Positions 44,160 to 55,740 of a stretch of 64,000 nucleotides of DNA are shown here, in pieces. Numbering within the stretch: position 1 is the stretch's first letter; each line of letters starts with the position of its first letter. The stretch is from contig OY986439.1 in the NCBI GenBank assembly GCA_963920525.1, positions 19,297,819 through 19,361,818 on the forward strand, read 5' to 3'. The position numbers and the translations under genes are program-made. The notes beneath the pieces are model-generated. The model was given only the letters and a program-made list of their open reading frames with translations. It made no database searches and was not told the origin of the DNA. The stretch comes from Dichetophora obliterata (lineage: Eukaryota; Arthropoda; Insecta; Diptera; Sciomyzidae).

Positions 44160-45828
44160 CTCAAGATCTCCCAAAAAAAAAATTTAGGAAAAAAATAAGG
44201 ATGTCTTCCTCTCCCGCAAGGACAAAACTGTTTTTAAGAAAAACAGTAAAAAATCACGATCTCAAAATGCTTTGATTTTTGTAAGAAAAACTACGTATGT
44301 CTTAAAGTAAAAGTAAATAAAGACTTTAGCTAAAAATATCCTGCCAAACACGATACCACTTTCGATTTTTACCCATATTCGAATATAAATTTTGGCGATT
44401 TTGATTATAGTCTAGACGTTTTCCTTAGATTTGGCGAATTCATAATTTGCATATTTTTTGCATAGGTATTTTCTTGTTTTAGAGAAATGTGTACTTGAAT
44501 GTAATTTTTAAACTTTTTCAAAATTTTTTTTAACTTTTTTTTTTATTTTTCGGGCACTAGAAGTGACGAGACAGTATGACGGACATAATGCCCATTCCAA
44601 ACATACACACTCAGAAAAAAATCCTAATTTGAAATCAACATTTTAGCATTTTGAGATAAAACTTTTGATTTTACTATAAAAATTTTGAAATCAAGGTAAA
44701 AACTTTTGTATCAAACATTAAAAATTTTGAAATAACAAATAAAAATGTTTTCTAAAAATCCAAGTAATATTGATTCAAAATGCTAAAAAATATTTAAAAT
44801 ATCAATATAAACCTTTGAAAACAAGCTTTTGATGCTTAAATGAATAAAAAAAATTATTGAATGTAATATAGATTTGTTATGTCCCACAGATATTTAATTT
44901 TATCTTTAAATTCTTCAATCAAGAAATTTTTAAGAAAAAATCAAATTCTTACACGACAATCAACAGTTCAAATTTTTAAAATAACAGGCAAGCATTGCTT
45001 TTGCTTCGTTTTTTTTTATTTGTTCGCTTGTTTTCAAACAAAAAAGTTAAAACAGTACATTTAAAATTTTGAAAACAACATCAAATACTATTTATACTAT
45101 TTTTTTTTAAATTTTACTTACTGTTTTTAAAGGGAAACAAATTTTAAAGCAATAACTTCAGCCATTTCAATTCAAAAGAAAAAACTTTTGATCATGAAAC
45201 AAAATGTTAAATTGGCAGATATATCAATCAAAAATTTTGATTGTACCAATGTTTTTTTCTGAGTGTAAAGTCCATGGACATTATGTCTACTTCGCAAACG
45301 GACGTAATGTCCATGGACCTTATGGCGTTTTCGGACTAGAAAACTGAGCGATTTTTAATACAAATTGCTTCATTTTTATACATTACTTTAAAGAATTTAT
45401 TAAGGTTCGGTTTCTGCATTAACAGAAAACTGTGTTAAGAAATTCTGTATGCCAAAATTCTGCAAAATATGGACTAAAAACAACTAAGGTAAATAAGCTT
45501 AAAATAACAACTTTCCGTACAAGAGCAAATAATTTAATTATAAAACACACCGTTTTGTATCCCGAATAAGATTAAAATGCTGTAAATGGAGAGCAGATTT
45601 TTTGAAAGCAAAATCTTAAAAACCAGTATATTGAAATAAAGGAAAATTAGACACACAGTATTTTAAAAATACTGTAAAAATTACAGCATTTTGAAAACAC
45701 AGACTTTTGACAAGCCGAAAATTGACCCGCTAACAATTTATTATTTTATGATAAAAAGATTTGCCCTCGTACGGAATGTTGTTTTTGTCATATAAAACTG
45801 ATATTTTTCATGAAAAATTCGATATATA
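44160..45828. other. AT-rich DNA with one MITE-like segment
   Basis: CACTCAGAAAAAAATCC at 44608 is mirrored by GTTTTTTTCTGAGTG ending at ~45265, so 44608-45265 is probably a ~660-bp MITE with GAAATCAA/TTTTGAT-type composition; TA lies next to the right end. On both sides of this and of the mariner are motifs such as GTCCATGGACATTATGTC (45272, 45309), relics of a small tandem repeat. No gene. Confidence 0.55.
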
Positions 45829-47132
45829 AAGGGTCCGCCAAATAACTTTTTTTTTTTTGAAAATTCTATTAAAAAAAAACTACTAAATATTTTTTCAAAT
45901 TTCTTTTTTTATTTGAAAGTACAATCCTTCCGGTTAATAATGAAAAATAATTTCATTCAAATGGCTGCCTCGGCTGGCCATGCAGTAGCCTACACGATCG
46001 GTCTAATTTTTAAGCACATTCTCGATTGTGTGCAGCTGTATTTCACCAATGGCTTCACGAATATTGTCCTTTAAAGCGTCAATTGTCTCTGGCTTGTCGG
46101 CGAAACACTTATCTTTGAGGGCAACCCACAAATATTAGTCCAACGGTGTCAAATTGCAGCTCCGAGGTGGCCAAACGACATCAGCTCTGCGGCTGATAAT
46201 GCGACCTTCAAAAACAAGTCGCAAAACATCGAGTGTAGCTTCGGCTGTGTGGCACGTAGCGCCATCCTGTTGAAACCAAATGTTGCCAATATCCTCCTCT
46301 TCAATTTTTGTGAACAAAAATTCGTAAAACATGGCCCGATAACGATCGCCATTGACTGTAACGGCCACTCCTTGCTCATTTTCGAAGAAAAATGGCCCAA
46401 TTATGCCTCTGGACCAAAATCCACACCAAACAGTGATTCGTTTTAGGTGTAGCGGCTTTTCAATGTATGCGTGCGGGTTTTCTGTGCCCCAAATGCGAAA
46501 ATTTTGCTTGTTTACATACCCGCCAAGATCAAAATGGGCTTCATCTGAAAAGATGATTTTTTTGGCAAAATCGGCATCTTCTGTAAGTCGATCGCAGGCC
46601 CACTTAGCGAAGCGAAAACGCATTGGATGGTCAGTTGGCTTCAACTCCTGAACCAAGTGGACTTTGTATGGCGTCATACCAAGGTCTTTATGCAAAATTC
46701 GTCTCAATGATATCTCTGAAATGTTCAATTGTTGAGAACGACGGTGAATTGATGTTGATGGCGCTTCACGCACACTTTCTGCCACAGCAGCAATATTCTC
46801 GGTTGTACGCACTGCTTTTGGCTTTTCACGCTTTGGTTTATCGATGAGGATGCCAGTTTCTTTCACTTTTTTCACAAGATAACGAACATACGGAGCTGAC
46901 GGTGCATCTCTTCTTCCAAAATCCGTACGCAATTTTCGCACACATTCTGCAACATTACCATGATTTTCAAAGTAATTTCGCAATATTTCCCAGCGTTGTT
47001 CAAGCGTATACATAACCATATTCGTTCAGCGGAAGGATAAAACTAATTATTTATCAAATCAGACATGAGCTAAGTGTTACCATTCACGAAATAAGCACTA
47101 GTTGAAAAAAAAACGTTAGATGGCGGACCCTG
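45829..47132 (-). mobile_element. Full-length rosa-type (DD41D) mariner
   Basis: Both ends are present: CAGGGTCCGCCATCTAACG on the minus-strand 5' side (to 47132) and AAGGGTCCGCCAAATAAC at 45829. TA is duplicated (45827-45828 and 47133-47134). 1304 bp is the normal size. The 5' end matches the broken copy at 15001. Confidence 0.93.
45934..47019 (-). pseudogene. Mariner transposase, DD41D, two nonsense codons
   Basis: ATG at 47019 to TAA 45934-45936 is one frame of 362 codons. It has an N-terminal paired-type HTH (LEQRWEILRNYFENHGN..., ISLRRILHKDLGMTPYKVHL) and the DDE domain with FSDEAHFDLGG, FQQDGATCHT and LTPLD; spacing between the last two Asp is 41. Two stops interrupt it: TAA after TPLD (a Tyr codon in the sister copy, near 46134) and TAG in KN(W)TDRVGYCMA (near 45998). 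There is no frameshift, so loss is recent compared with most elements here. Confidence 0.92.
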
Positions 47133-47134
47133 TA

Positions 47135-47879
47135 TAAGGTGTTCAGTAAAATTGTTTAAAACTAAATTTGTATGGACTTTATATCCGTTTTGATTTGGAC
47201 ATTATGTCCGTGGACGTTCCCATCATCCCACCGAGTTGAAGTTATCAATTTTCGAAACAATTTTAATCAAAATTTGTCTTTGCAGAGTTTTTTAAAAAAA
47301 AATGTACTTAACAAAATTTAATGTTTCTTATAGCCTAAGGTGGAAAATTCTATTAGCTTTTAAATAAGTATAAATTCATAAAAATTGTTTGATTAGTTTC
47401 ATGGTAATATGCAAAATACTAAAGAAGAAGTTTCTATTTTTAAAAAAAAAAAATGAATTTTTAGTCAAAAAGCTTTTAAGCCGATTGCGCGACTATTTGC
47501 CGTTAGTTAATATTAAAATGTTATATGCCAAAAGTCATGTTTTTAAGAGTAGAATCAGAAATCAACGTGTTTTGGAAATTTTCGAAAAATGTTGAAAAAG
47601 TGGGACGGTCCAATGCACATGTCTAATTTATACTGTTTTTTTTTGCCACCTTATGTTGCAAATTTTTATTTTAAATGACGAAAAATTTCTTAAACACCAC
47701 AAAAGTCTTGTTTTTTTTGTCATGAAGCAATATGAATACTTCACAACACTTAGTTTATTTTTAAATTTATCGACAAAGCTTTGATCCCTTATAAAAAATA
47801 AATAAAAAATAAAATTAAAAAAGCTAACATCAGTACACTTAGAACTATGTTCTTTTATAGTACAAAAATCATTTAGTTT
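47135..47879. other. AT-rich non-coding DNA
   Basis: Includes GGACATTATGTCCGTGGACG near 47197, matching the small repeat left of the mariner. Long T and A runs. Nothing else recognised. Confidence 0.4.
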
Positions 47880-48579
47880 AGTTAAATAAGAATTTAATTA
47901 GATTAAATTAGATTAACATTATAACAACCGGGCTTAAGATTTAATATTTAATAACAGACATTTAACAATACTTTTGATTAAACAAGAGTAAATACATTAA
48001 TAAACAGGAAAGAAAAGGAGAAAAAAGAGAGAAAAGAAATAAAAAATAACCTTTGAAATAGTTTAAGCAAATTGCAGATACTATGGAGTAGAGAAGAAAG
48101 TTAAGATAGATTGCCTAAAATTACCTCTCCTAGTTATTTCTCTTAACCATCTAGGTAGTGAATTCCAGAGTCTAATGGAGTTAATGAAAAACAAGTAAGA
48201 GGTGTTTAAAGAATTATGCCTGGGTATAATAAGAATATGACTTCTTCTACACATACAAAACCGTAATTTTTCATAGGGTAACGAGGCGATTTTTCATGAA
48301 TAAGTTTGTGCAGGTATATACAGTTTCTTGCTTTGATGTATGATGTTATGTCGCAACCAAGTATTGAATTTCTAAAGCTAAATAGGTGTTCATATATTCG
48401 TAAACCATAAACATAACGTGTGGCATAATTAAAAGCTATTTGCAATTTTAATTGGGAAGATGAGTTGAGCTTACTGTACACTGTTTCAGAGTATGTTATC
48501 AATGGTAAAATTAATTGTATCACCAACTTTCGTTTTATATTTACAGGAGTTACGCTAGCAGACATTCTCAAATTATGTA

Positions 48580-48604
48580 GGTTAGGTTAGGTTAGGTTAG
48601 GTTA
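48580..48604 (+). repeat. Five TTAGG-type units at the 3' end of the inserted retrotransposon
   Basis: GGTTA repeated five times, i.e. (AACCT)n as the 3' tail on the element's own strand. TTAGG is the ancestral insect telomere repeat, absent from dipteran telomeres. Confidence 0.9.
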
Positions 48605-50779
48605 AAGTGGCTGCCTCAAATTGAGACGCACTTAGGCCAATAAGGCCCGTTGTGGTACCACAGGGGTTGATCTCCCTTCTCTATTCAAACCAGCTTGAGC
48701 TGTTCACGTTTTTGAGCCAGCGCTGGGCAGGTGCAGAGAAGGTGTTCTGTACATTCCACCTCCTCCTCATCTCTACAGCTTCTGCAGAAGTCGTTGTGGG
48801 GTATGTTTAATCTTAGAGCGTGCCTGCCAATAAGGCAGTGCCCTGTCAGGATCCCTATCATGGTGCCAATGTGATCTCTACTAAGAGATATGAGTTCTTT
48901 TGAACGCTTCAGATTGAGTTTGGGCCAGATTTGCCGTGCTATATTACAAGTGCTACCTGCTGACCATCTTTTGTTGGTGTTAATACAGGATAACTCATGT
49001 GTAAGGAGTTTACATGTGGTGAGAGGAATACCAAGGTTTGTCTTGTCTGAAGATAGTTGTTTGGTAGTACCTGTGCGAGCGAGTTCATCTGCTCTGCAGT
49101 TACCTAGAAAACCCCTATGTCCAGGAATCCAGCATAGGATAATTTTGAGCTGCTCTGCCATCTCGTTTAGAGATCTGCGGCAGTTGAAAACTGTTTCAGA
49201 TGTTATTTCAACAGTTCCTAGGGCTTTCAGAGCGGCCCGACTGTCAGAAAGTATGCATATATCCATGGAAGATATATCATTTTTCTGAAGCCAAGTTAGC
49301 GCTTCATGTATAGCAGCGATTTCAGCTTGAAATACACTGCAATGGTCAGGGAGCCTGAAGGCTATATTGATGCTTAATGCTTCTGAGTAGACTCCTCCAC
49401 CTACTTCGCCATCTAGTTTTGATGGTTTTCTTGTTCCCACTCTTCTCGAGAGGGAATGGATACATCGAACTTCCTCTCAAAGAGTAGTTTTTGTGTGATG
49501 TAGTCAATGGACCTAGGTAAAAGAGGGAGAAATTTTCTGATACAAGAATGTCCTAGTGTACCTTCTTTCCACTGGGAGGTGGCTACTAGGCGGATGGCTG
49601 TATTAGCGGCCATCTGTTTAGCTAGGATATCAAGTGGTGTAAGATGGAGCATTGTGTCTAATGCGTCTGTCGGAGTGGTTCTTATGGCTCCGCTAATGCA
49701 CAGTTCAGCTGATCTTTGAACTTTACGGAGAAGGTTATGGTGAGTCTGTTTTTCGAGTGCATGCCACCAGACAATAGCACCATATAGCAATATTGGCCTT
49801 ACAACTGCTGTATAAAGCCAGTGAGTAACACTTGGCTGTAAACCCCATTTGCTACCCACCGCCCTTTTGCAAGAGTATAGGGCAATGTTCGCTTTTTTGG
49901 CTCTTTCGAGCAGATTGGGCTTCCAGTTTAGTTTCCTATCCAGTATAAGGCCCAGGTATTTTGCTTGATCTGAGAAGATAAGACTTGTATTTCCCAGTTT
50001 AGGAGGACTAATTTGAGGTACATTGAGTTTTCTTGTGAAAACTACTACAATAGCTCAGTTTTATTAGGATTAACGCTGAGCCCACAGCTGATAGTCCAGT
50101 TGACAAAAGTATTTAGGCAGTTTTGCATAATGTCTGGGAGAGTAGATATATATTTTCCAGAGGTAACAATAGCAACGTCATCGGCATATGCTATCACCCT
50201 GCACCCCTCTAGTTCTCCCTGAGGGGTTCCTCTTGGTACAGATCTTAGCGTGGATGCCGCTCCAAATTTTGCACTTATAATCCTGCCAACTAGCATTTGG
50301 TTAATGAGTGCTATCAGCGCGGCATCCACCCCAAGCTCCTTCAGCGCACTGGTGATGGCCCCTGCCTCGACGTTATTAAAGGCTCCTTCTATATCAATAA
50401 AAGCTATCATTGTATATTCCTTCAGATAGAGGGATTTTTCAATGATGGAGATTATGGAGTGGAGAGCTGTTTCCACTGATTTGCCTTTGGTGTAAGCATG
50501 TTGAGATAGAGATAATGGCTTCTTTTCTATCATGGATCTCAAGTGAATATCAATTAATCTCTCGAGGATTTTTAGAAGAAAAGATGAGAGACTAATTGGT
50601 CGAAGGTCTTTTGGGTTTACGTGTGAGCTAGGTATAAAAATAACCTTCACATTACGCCATCGCTGGGGAATGTGGTTTAGGTCAAGGCAGCTTTGGTAGA
50701 TCAGCAAAAGCCGCTCCTTAATGATGCCATACGACTTTTGGATTTCAATGGGGGCTATACCATCTGGTCCTGGTGACTT
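48582..50779 (-). mobile_element. RNase H-bearing non-LTR retrotransposon (LOA/I-like), 5' truncated
   Basis: Flanked by AAATTATGTAGG at 48570-48581 and 50780-50791, a 12-bp target duplication. The minus-strand 3' end is the complement of a TTAGG run. It starts in the polymerase at SPGPDGI (~50775), so most of the element is missing. It is younger than the element it interrupts. Confidence 0.88.
48685..50775 (-). pseudogene. Reverse transcriptase plus RNase H, broken
   Basis: Blocks on the minus strand: finger/palm with PGPDGIAPIEIQKS, RPISLSSFLLKILERL and AFIDIEGAFNNV (50775-50240); PRGTPQG then, after a ~25-residue deletion that removes the usual SPLLW segment, CRVIAYADDVAIV (active-site YADD ~50190). 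A thumb block (49859-49413) has LLYGAIVWWHAL. RNase H (49440-48900) has AEIAAIHEALTWL, ILSDSRAALKAL and WIPGHRGFLGN.RADELA. The tail is LTGHCLIGRHALRL with a Cys/His knuckle-like CRSCRDEEEVECTEHLLC. Frameshifts lie between blocks. The pattern is that of LOA/I/R1-type ORF2. Confidence 0.82.
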
Positions 50780-51265
50780 AAATTATGTAGGACATAATAA
50801 ACTTTTTTCACTACATTGTTAACATGATCAACACAGGACAAAGAAGGATTTATATAAAAGCCAAGATTTACAATTTTTGACACAACAGCTAGCTTATTTA
50901 TTCCAATAAACAAATCAGGGATATCATTTATACAGGTTTTGTGCTTACAAATAGGCAGGACATATGACTTTGATGCATTTAATTGCAGACCATTGTTACT
51001 GGCCCACTCATTGATGCTGTTGAGATCTTCATTCATTCTACAACAAAGTTCGTCAAGATACCCTGTTCGTCGTGAAAGATAAAGCTGAACATCATCAGCA
51101 TATGCATGAATAGATGCATGCTTGCAAACATTAACAATATCATTTATAAATATTGAAAATAACAGAGGACCAAGTATAGAGCCTTGTGGAACACCATTTA
51201 ATACTAACTTCTACTGAGAGGACAATTGACCAATTTTAACTTTTTTATCCTTCATTAGGATCATT

Positions 51266-51525
51266 CTTTATAATGGTGCTTTTATTTATGCTGCAGCTGT
51301 ACCTATACTGAATTATTAAGTTTTGTTACAATTTTCCCCCGAAAAGGTAGGCAATAACAGGGTTTTTTAAAATATTACAACTAGGCCAATTTTACAACTA
51401 GGGCCAAACTTAATAATTGTTGTATAGGTTGCAGCGACATGTATCCTTATTAATATGTACTTAATGAAAAAAGGTGCTATAAATTTGCATGCCCGCCATT
51501 TTTGTAATTGAACTATTTATTGATA
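51266..51525. other. Non-coding spacer
   Basis: AT-rich; TTACAACTAGGCCAATTTTACAACTAGG near 51375-51402 is a short direct repeat. Nothing else. Confidence 0.4.
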
Positions 51526-52474
51526 CAAGTATCCTGGCCCGTAGCGAGGATTAAACCAAGGGGGGGGGTTTGATTAAAAAAAAAAAGAAATATTGATAGT
51601 TTCTGATATCGATAGATCAAAAGGTATTTTTATGTGTATATTAAATTTTTGCTCCCTCGTAGACCAAGTTGTTGACGCCATATACTAAAAATAGTCGATT
51701 TGATATAAAAATAAAATCTATAAAGTTTCGTGCCGATTGATAGACATTTAAAACTAGCTCAGTAGACCAATAAATGGAAAAGCGTTTTACAAGAGGTCAA
51801 AACATCTCTTGAAATAAATTTTTTAAAAAAACAGGTATGCATTTCGTTTTTAATATAATTTTTCTTTAAAATGAGTTGAAAAACATAAAAATTGGATTAA
51901 AAGTACCAGAGTTGTGATATTTTACTTTTCGAAAAATGTTATTTTATTTCTTGTTTCAATAAAAAAAAAAATTGTATTATTCCAAATTTGAGAAATTGCA
52001 ATGAAATGTTGTTGAAATATTTTCTAAAACAACTCTTAATACAAATGAGGAGTGTCTGTTCAAAAGTTCTTATTGTATTTAACATTTTTGAAAAAAAGCT
52101 GTTGTTACCAAGGCTTAGCATTTAAAATATTAATCCTATCTTTTGCACAAAAAAAAAAAAAAATTAAGAAAATCGTAAATTTTTCTAATATATTGCGAGT
52201 TAAAGTTTATGTTTCTGTTCAAAAGGGCCTAAATATGCATACTGAAAAATAGCTTTTGAAGATATTTGAACAAAAGGGACTAACTTCCATACAAGGTTTT
52301 AGTTTTTGTACAATATTTAATCAAACGGTCTTATTAAATTTTTTTTAAAGACTCAATTACAAGTTTTCTTTAAAGTAAGAAACTGATTATTCAATGAATG
52401 AAAATCCTCAATGAATCCTCATTACTACAATGAGAATCAGACGAAGTATGTGAACGTATAGAGCCTATGTCGGG

Positions 52475-52502
52475 CTTACGATACTTACGTAAGTATCGTA
52501 AG
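52475..52502. repeat. Perfect 28-bp palindrome
   Basis: CTTACGATACTTAC followed by its exact complement, with no spacer, inside the hAT element. Confidence 0.95.
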
Positions 52503-52860
52503 TATTTATAGAAAAAAAAAAAATTACAAAAAACAAAACGCGGATCAAAAAGTTATAGCTGTTGAACCTACACGTTTTTTTCAAAAATCCTCAAAGTGCC
52601 TGTATTTGGGCATTTCAAACACAAAAATGCCCAAAATCATACGAAATTTAAGAAACTTTATTTATCATTTAAAATGATTTCAATCATTTTAAAAAAATAT
52701 TACTGATTTCCGTTTAAAAAAAAATTCAGTAAATTTTTGTAGTTATTTTAAATATTTTAAAATAGCAACTCTACAAGATAACCAAAGAAAAATATAATTG
52801 TTCAATTGACATTACTAAAACAGTGATTAATACGCTTATTAAATTTTTCTGTTCTAGTTA

Positions 52861-53151
52861 TTAATTTTTGTGAAAAAACAACAAAGAATGTGAATGGACA
52901 ATCTTGATCACAAATGTATTAGGTTTGAACTGCGACCACATTAATAGTTGAAAATGAATTTGAAAATCAAAAGTTTTTATTGTTTTTATAAATTGAAATG
53001 CGAGAGGCGATATTGTGGTATTTCGAAATTCGGTTGCGATGTCTTTAACTTTAATAACAGCATCCTGTATTTCTTGTTCCGCTACATACGCTTGTACTCC
53101 TTGTAGTGTACCATTCATGACAGCCGCACCATCGTAACCCTGCCCGAACAT
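52861..53151 (-). pseudogene. hAT (DUF4371/ZMYM-like) transposase fragment
   Basis: On the minus strand MFGQGYDGAAVMNGTLQGVQ at the start of the frame is the conserved G(Q)GYDGA..M.G...GVQA motif of hAT transposases with a DUF4371 domain, including the second catalytic Asp. About 70 residues of degraded sequence follow (KVKDIATEFRNTTISPLAFQ). The rest is lost. Confidence 0.75.
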
Positions 53152-53533
53152 AAAATTGCAATATATGTCAAAGTCCTTATATTATCTTTGATCTGAAAAC
53201 ATAGGTCTCAATTCAGTTCAAACTTTAAGTGGTTTGCAACTTTTTACGCTGTTGCGTTGTAGTTGCCTTAATGTTATATATATAAGCTTTTCATACCTTC
53301 TAGATTCTAAGGGGGTTTTATATAACCCCTAAAACCCCCCTTGTCTACGGGCCTGCTAGTATCGCCTGTGGTAGAAATTCGACCAACTGTCTGTAAAGCA
53401 GTGAACAAAAATTAACATGGGCGCCTTTTTTTCAACGTGATTTTTGACACTTCCAATTACACTTTTATGCACCAAAAAAAAAAAATTTTTCCTACACTTT
53501 AAGAATCAATTAACAACATCCAAAAACTCAATA

Positions 53534-53669
53534 GGTCTGTTCCCGTACTAACTTCAATTAATTGTAATAGATTAAAGAGTGTCATTTTGCATGTTATTCC
53601 CCTCTCTCGAGCTTAAAAAAAGGCTTTCAAGCAACTTTAAGCTACTTGAATCGAGTACGGGAACAGACC
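53534..53669. mobile_element. 136-bp MITE
   Basis: GGTCTGTTCCCGTACT and AGTACGGGAACAGACC are perfect 16-bp inverted ends with TA outside (53532-53533 and 53670-53671). Inside, AAGCTACTTGA/TCAAGCAACTTTAAGC-type inverted motifs. Confidence 0.85.
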
Positions 53670-53671
53670 TA

Positions 53672-55740
53672 ATGTGTTCATTTACTTCCTTCTATGAAAA
53701 ATAAAATCAAGAACATCACCGTGTTTTTTGACCTCAAGATGAGAAACTGCATTTAAGCTATCTCTTTATACTCTTTTTCCTATGATCTACTTTAGTATTT
53801 CCAAACGCTTTTAATATTGACAATTATGTAGTTCATGTTTTTTTTTTAATTTATGTTTTTTTTAATGTAATGAGTTGTTACTTTAGTTCAATCTTATCAA
53901 CTAAAGTAAAATTTATGTCTTATGTTCTACTATTAAAGAACATAGCTTTTCATGTATGCACTTCAATAAAAAAATTAAGTTAGAGACAAGCACCAACTAT
54001 CTTAACTGATTGCTTTCCTCAGCCATCTACAAAGTATTGAGTTTCACTCGTTTTTGAAATGTGCTTATTTATACTAAGTGAAGTAATCAATTCTCTTAAA
54101 AGTATTAATTGCTTGTTTATACATATTCCCAACTTGAAACTCAAAAATTAAAATTCCCCACACAAACTCAAAGACACACATCAAAAATTTGCTGACAGAA
54201 AACAATAAATCGTTAAATGACACGAGTATGTCTTGTAATATGTTTAACATAAAATCTATTGAAATCATTTCCACGAAAATGCAGTTCTCCAGGAACAAAA
54301 AAAAAACACAAAAAATCACAAAACTGGAGTGATGTAGTCAGAACCTCCCAAAGAGCTAAGTCAGATGAAGAAGTTGTCATGATGACAAGACGACGACGAA
54401 GACGACGACAACGTTAGTTGCGTCTAATATACGCAGATTTGCAAATAGACAATATTTAGGTACTCGTAACCTGATACCAGACACAAAAACCTCAACGACA
54501 ATAACTACAGCAACTATAGCCAATTTAACTAGTTCTAAAAATATCATCATATAAACCAAAAAGTTCCAACAATAAAAACAAGCTTAGCTCTAGTTCATGT
54601 TGAGCCGGCGTCCATACGTCCATTTGAATGTCTGTCCGTCCGTCTGCCTGCCGAGACTTCATATATATCAGTCGAGGAAATCTTCAAAGTAATGACAACA
54701 TAATTAGACTTTGCAAATCTGGCTCACTCATTCACTCACTCACTCACTCGTTCCGTTCAGTCAAGTCGTCCATGAGTTAGTTCTGTAATCCTGCATGTGG
54801 GTTACTAGCAGTTGTTGTTGTTGTGTCTCGATATAACAATCCCGGTTCTTGGTACCGTTTTAATTGCGAAAAATAACAACAACATCTGATCCCTGCTGAA
54901 TTGCATTTGCACGTGCTGCGCATACGTTACCAACCGCTGCGGAATCAGACTGCGACTGGACCAAAAAAACAGTTGTTGTTGCTGCTGCACCTCAACAACA
55001 TCAGCTACGCTTATGACGACAACGCATTGAAATAATGAATGGCGTGTCTGTGGCAGCCACCATGCAGTGCACTCCAGCAACTAATCCCCAACTGACGAGG
55101 CGATGCGATGCGATGCGGCTGCTTACAGCTGCGAGGCATTCGCGCAGCCGCCTACGCGCGCATGCGCACACGCTGATTGCATTGCAGGTTGTTTAGAGCG
55201 CAATCCACTGGCTCCGGACTAAGACCCCTCTGAGCCTCAGCCGCACTGAAACGTGCGTACTATTTTAGTTCTAGTACCGAGAACCGAAGGCGTAATCGGT
55301 GAATTTAGAATCCTGGACTCAATGAAAGACCTTGTGGCGACGAAGACGCTGCTCTGTTAACTAGTGCGCTGTTTGTTTATTTTTGTTGTTGCCAATGTTG
55401 TTGCCATTCTATGGTTGTCAGGACCACCAATGGATTGATTAACTGTGTGTGCAGCGCTCCATCGATCGAGTGTGCGTCTGTGTGCGTGTCGTTGAACTAT
55501 ATTTGCTGATTTGCTCAATTTATTGATCTGGTGCAAAGAATTAAGTATTAAGTTTTATATGGCAAAAAAAATTGCATACGCAATGATGATAAGAAGAGTT
55601 TAATCTTTAAAAATATTTTATTTTTAACCACTAACGGTAGCGTTGTTCATTATTTCAACTGTAAGTTGTGCTTTAATAATAAAAATAGTTTAAGCTATCG
55701 TTAAAATATCGTTATAATTTATTATGCAAAAAGTTTAAAA
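53672..55740. other. Non-coding; host-like GC-richer island ~54350-55500
   Basis: 53672-54340 AT-rich. From ~54350 the sequence is richer in GC, with GACGACGAAGACGACGAC, TCACTCACTCACTCAC (54726-54753), TTGTTGTTGTTG and GATGCGATGCGATGCGG (55101-55117, reminiscent of 10989-11030), and CACACACGC-type runs. Frames on the minus strand (54377-55080) have no domains. Likely host intergenic or intronic DNA. Confidence 0.35.

Larger units (their letters stand above)
48095..51250 (-). pseudogene. Reverse transcriptase C-terminal half, interrupted and frameshifted
   Basis: From the 5' side: VKIGQL (~51240), a stop, GVPQGSILGPLLF with a frame change (~51200), HAYADDVQLYLSRR (YADD ~51100) and MNEDLNSINEWASNNGLQLN (51036 on), to VYYVLHNL at the insertion (50791). 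Beyond the insertion come RMSASVTPVNIKRKLVIQL (48571 on), ARNCIYLHKLIHEK, and after a frameshift RLWNSLPRWLREI (~48150). It parallels motif for motif the copy at 18785-19745. No RNase H domain. Confidence 0.82.
47880..51265 (-). mobile_element. Non-LTR retrotransposon (same family as 18785-20018), split by another
   Basis: Minus strand. The 5' truncated start lies in the polymerase (~51265). The 3' untranslated region has ATCTAATTTAATCTAATTAA-like sequence near 47900, with the end only approximate. An insertion at 48582-50779 interrupts it; leaving that out, with one copy of the 12-bp duplication, restores a continuous frame across the site. Confidence 0.8.
51534..53355 (-). mobile_element. 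hAT element with ...GGCCCGTAG ends
   Basis: The left end CTGGCCCGTAGCGAGG and the right end on the reverse strand CAGGCCCGTAGACAAGG, each followed inward by a G run (GGGGGGGGG or GGGGGG), are inverted repeats. The 8-bp flanks CAAGTATC (51526-51533) and CTAGTATC (53356-53363) agree at 7 of 8. 1822 bp, so shorter than an intact element; it contains a transposase fragment and a perfect palindrome. Confidence 0.88.

Noticed and set aside
48580..48604. Interstitial telomere
   Set aside because: The TTAGG units sit exactly at the 3' end of a retrotransposon with a target duplication, so they are its tail and not a telomere relic.
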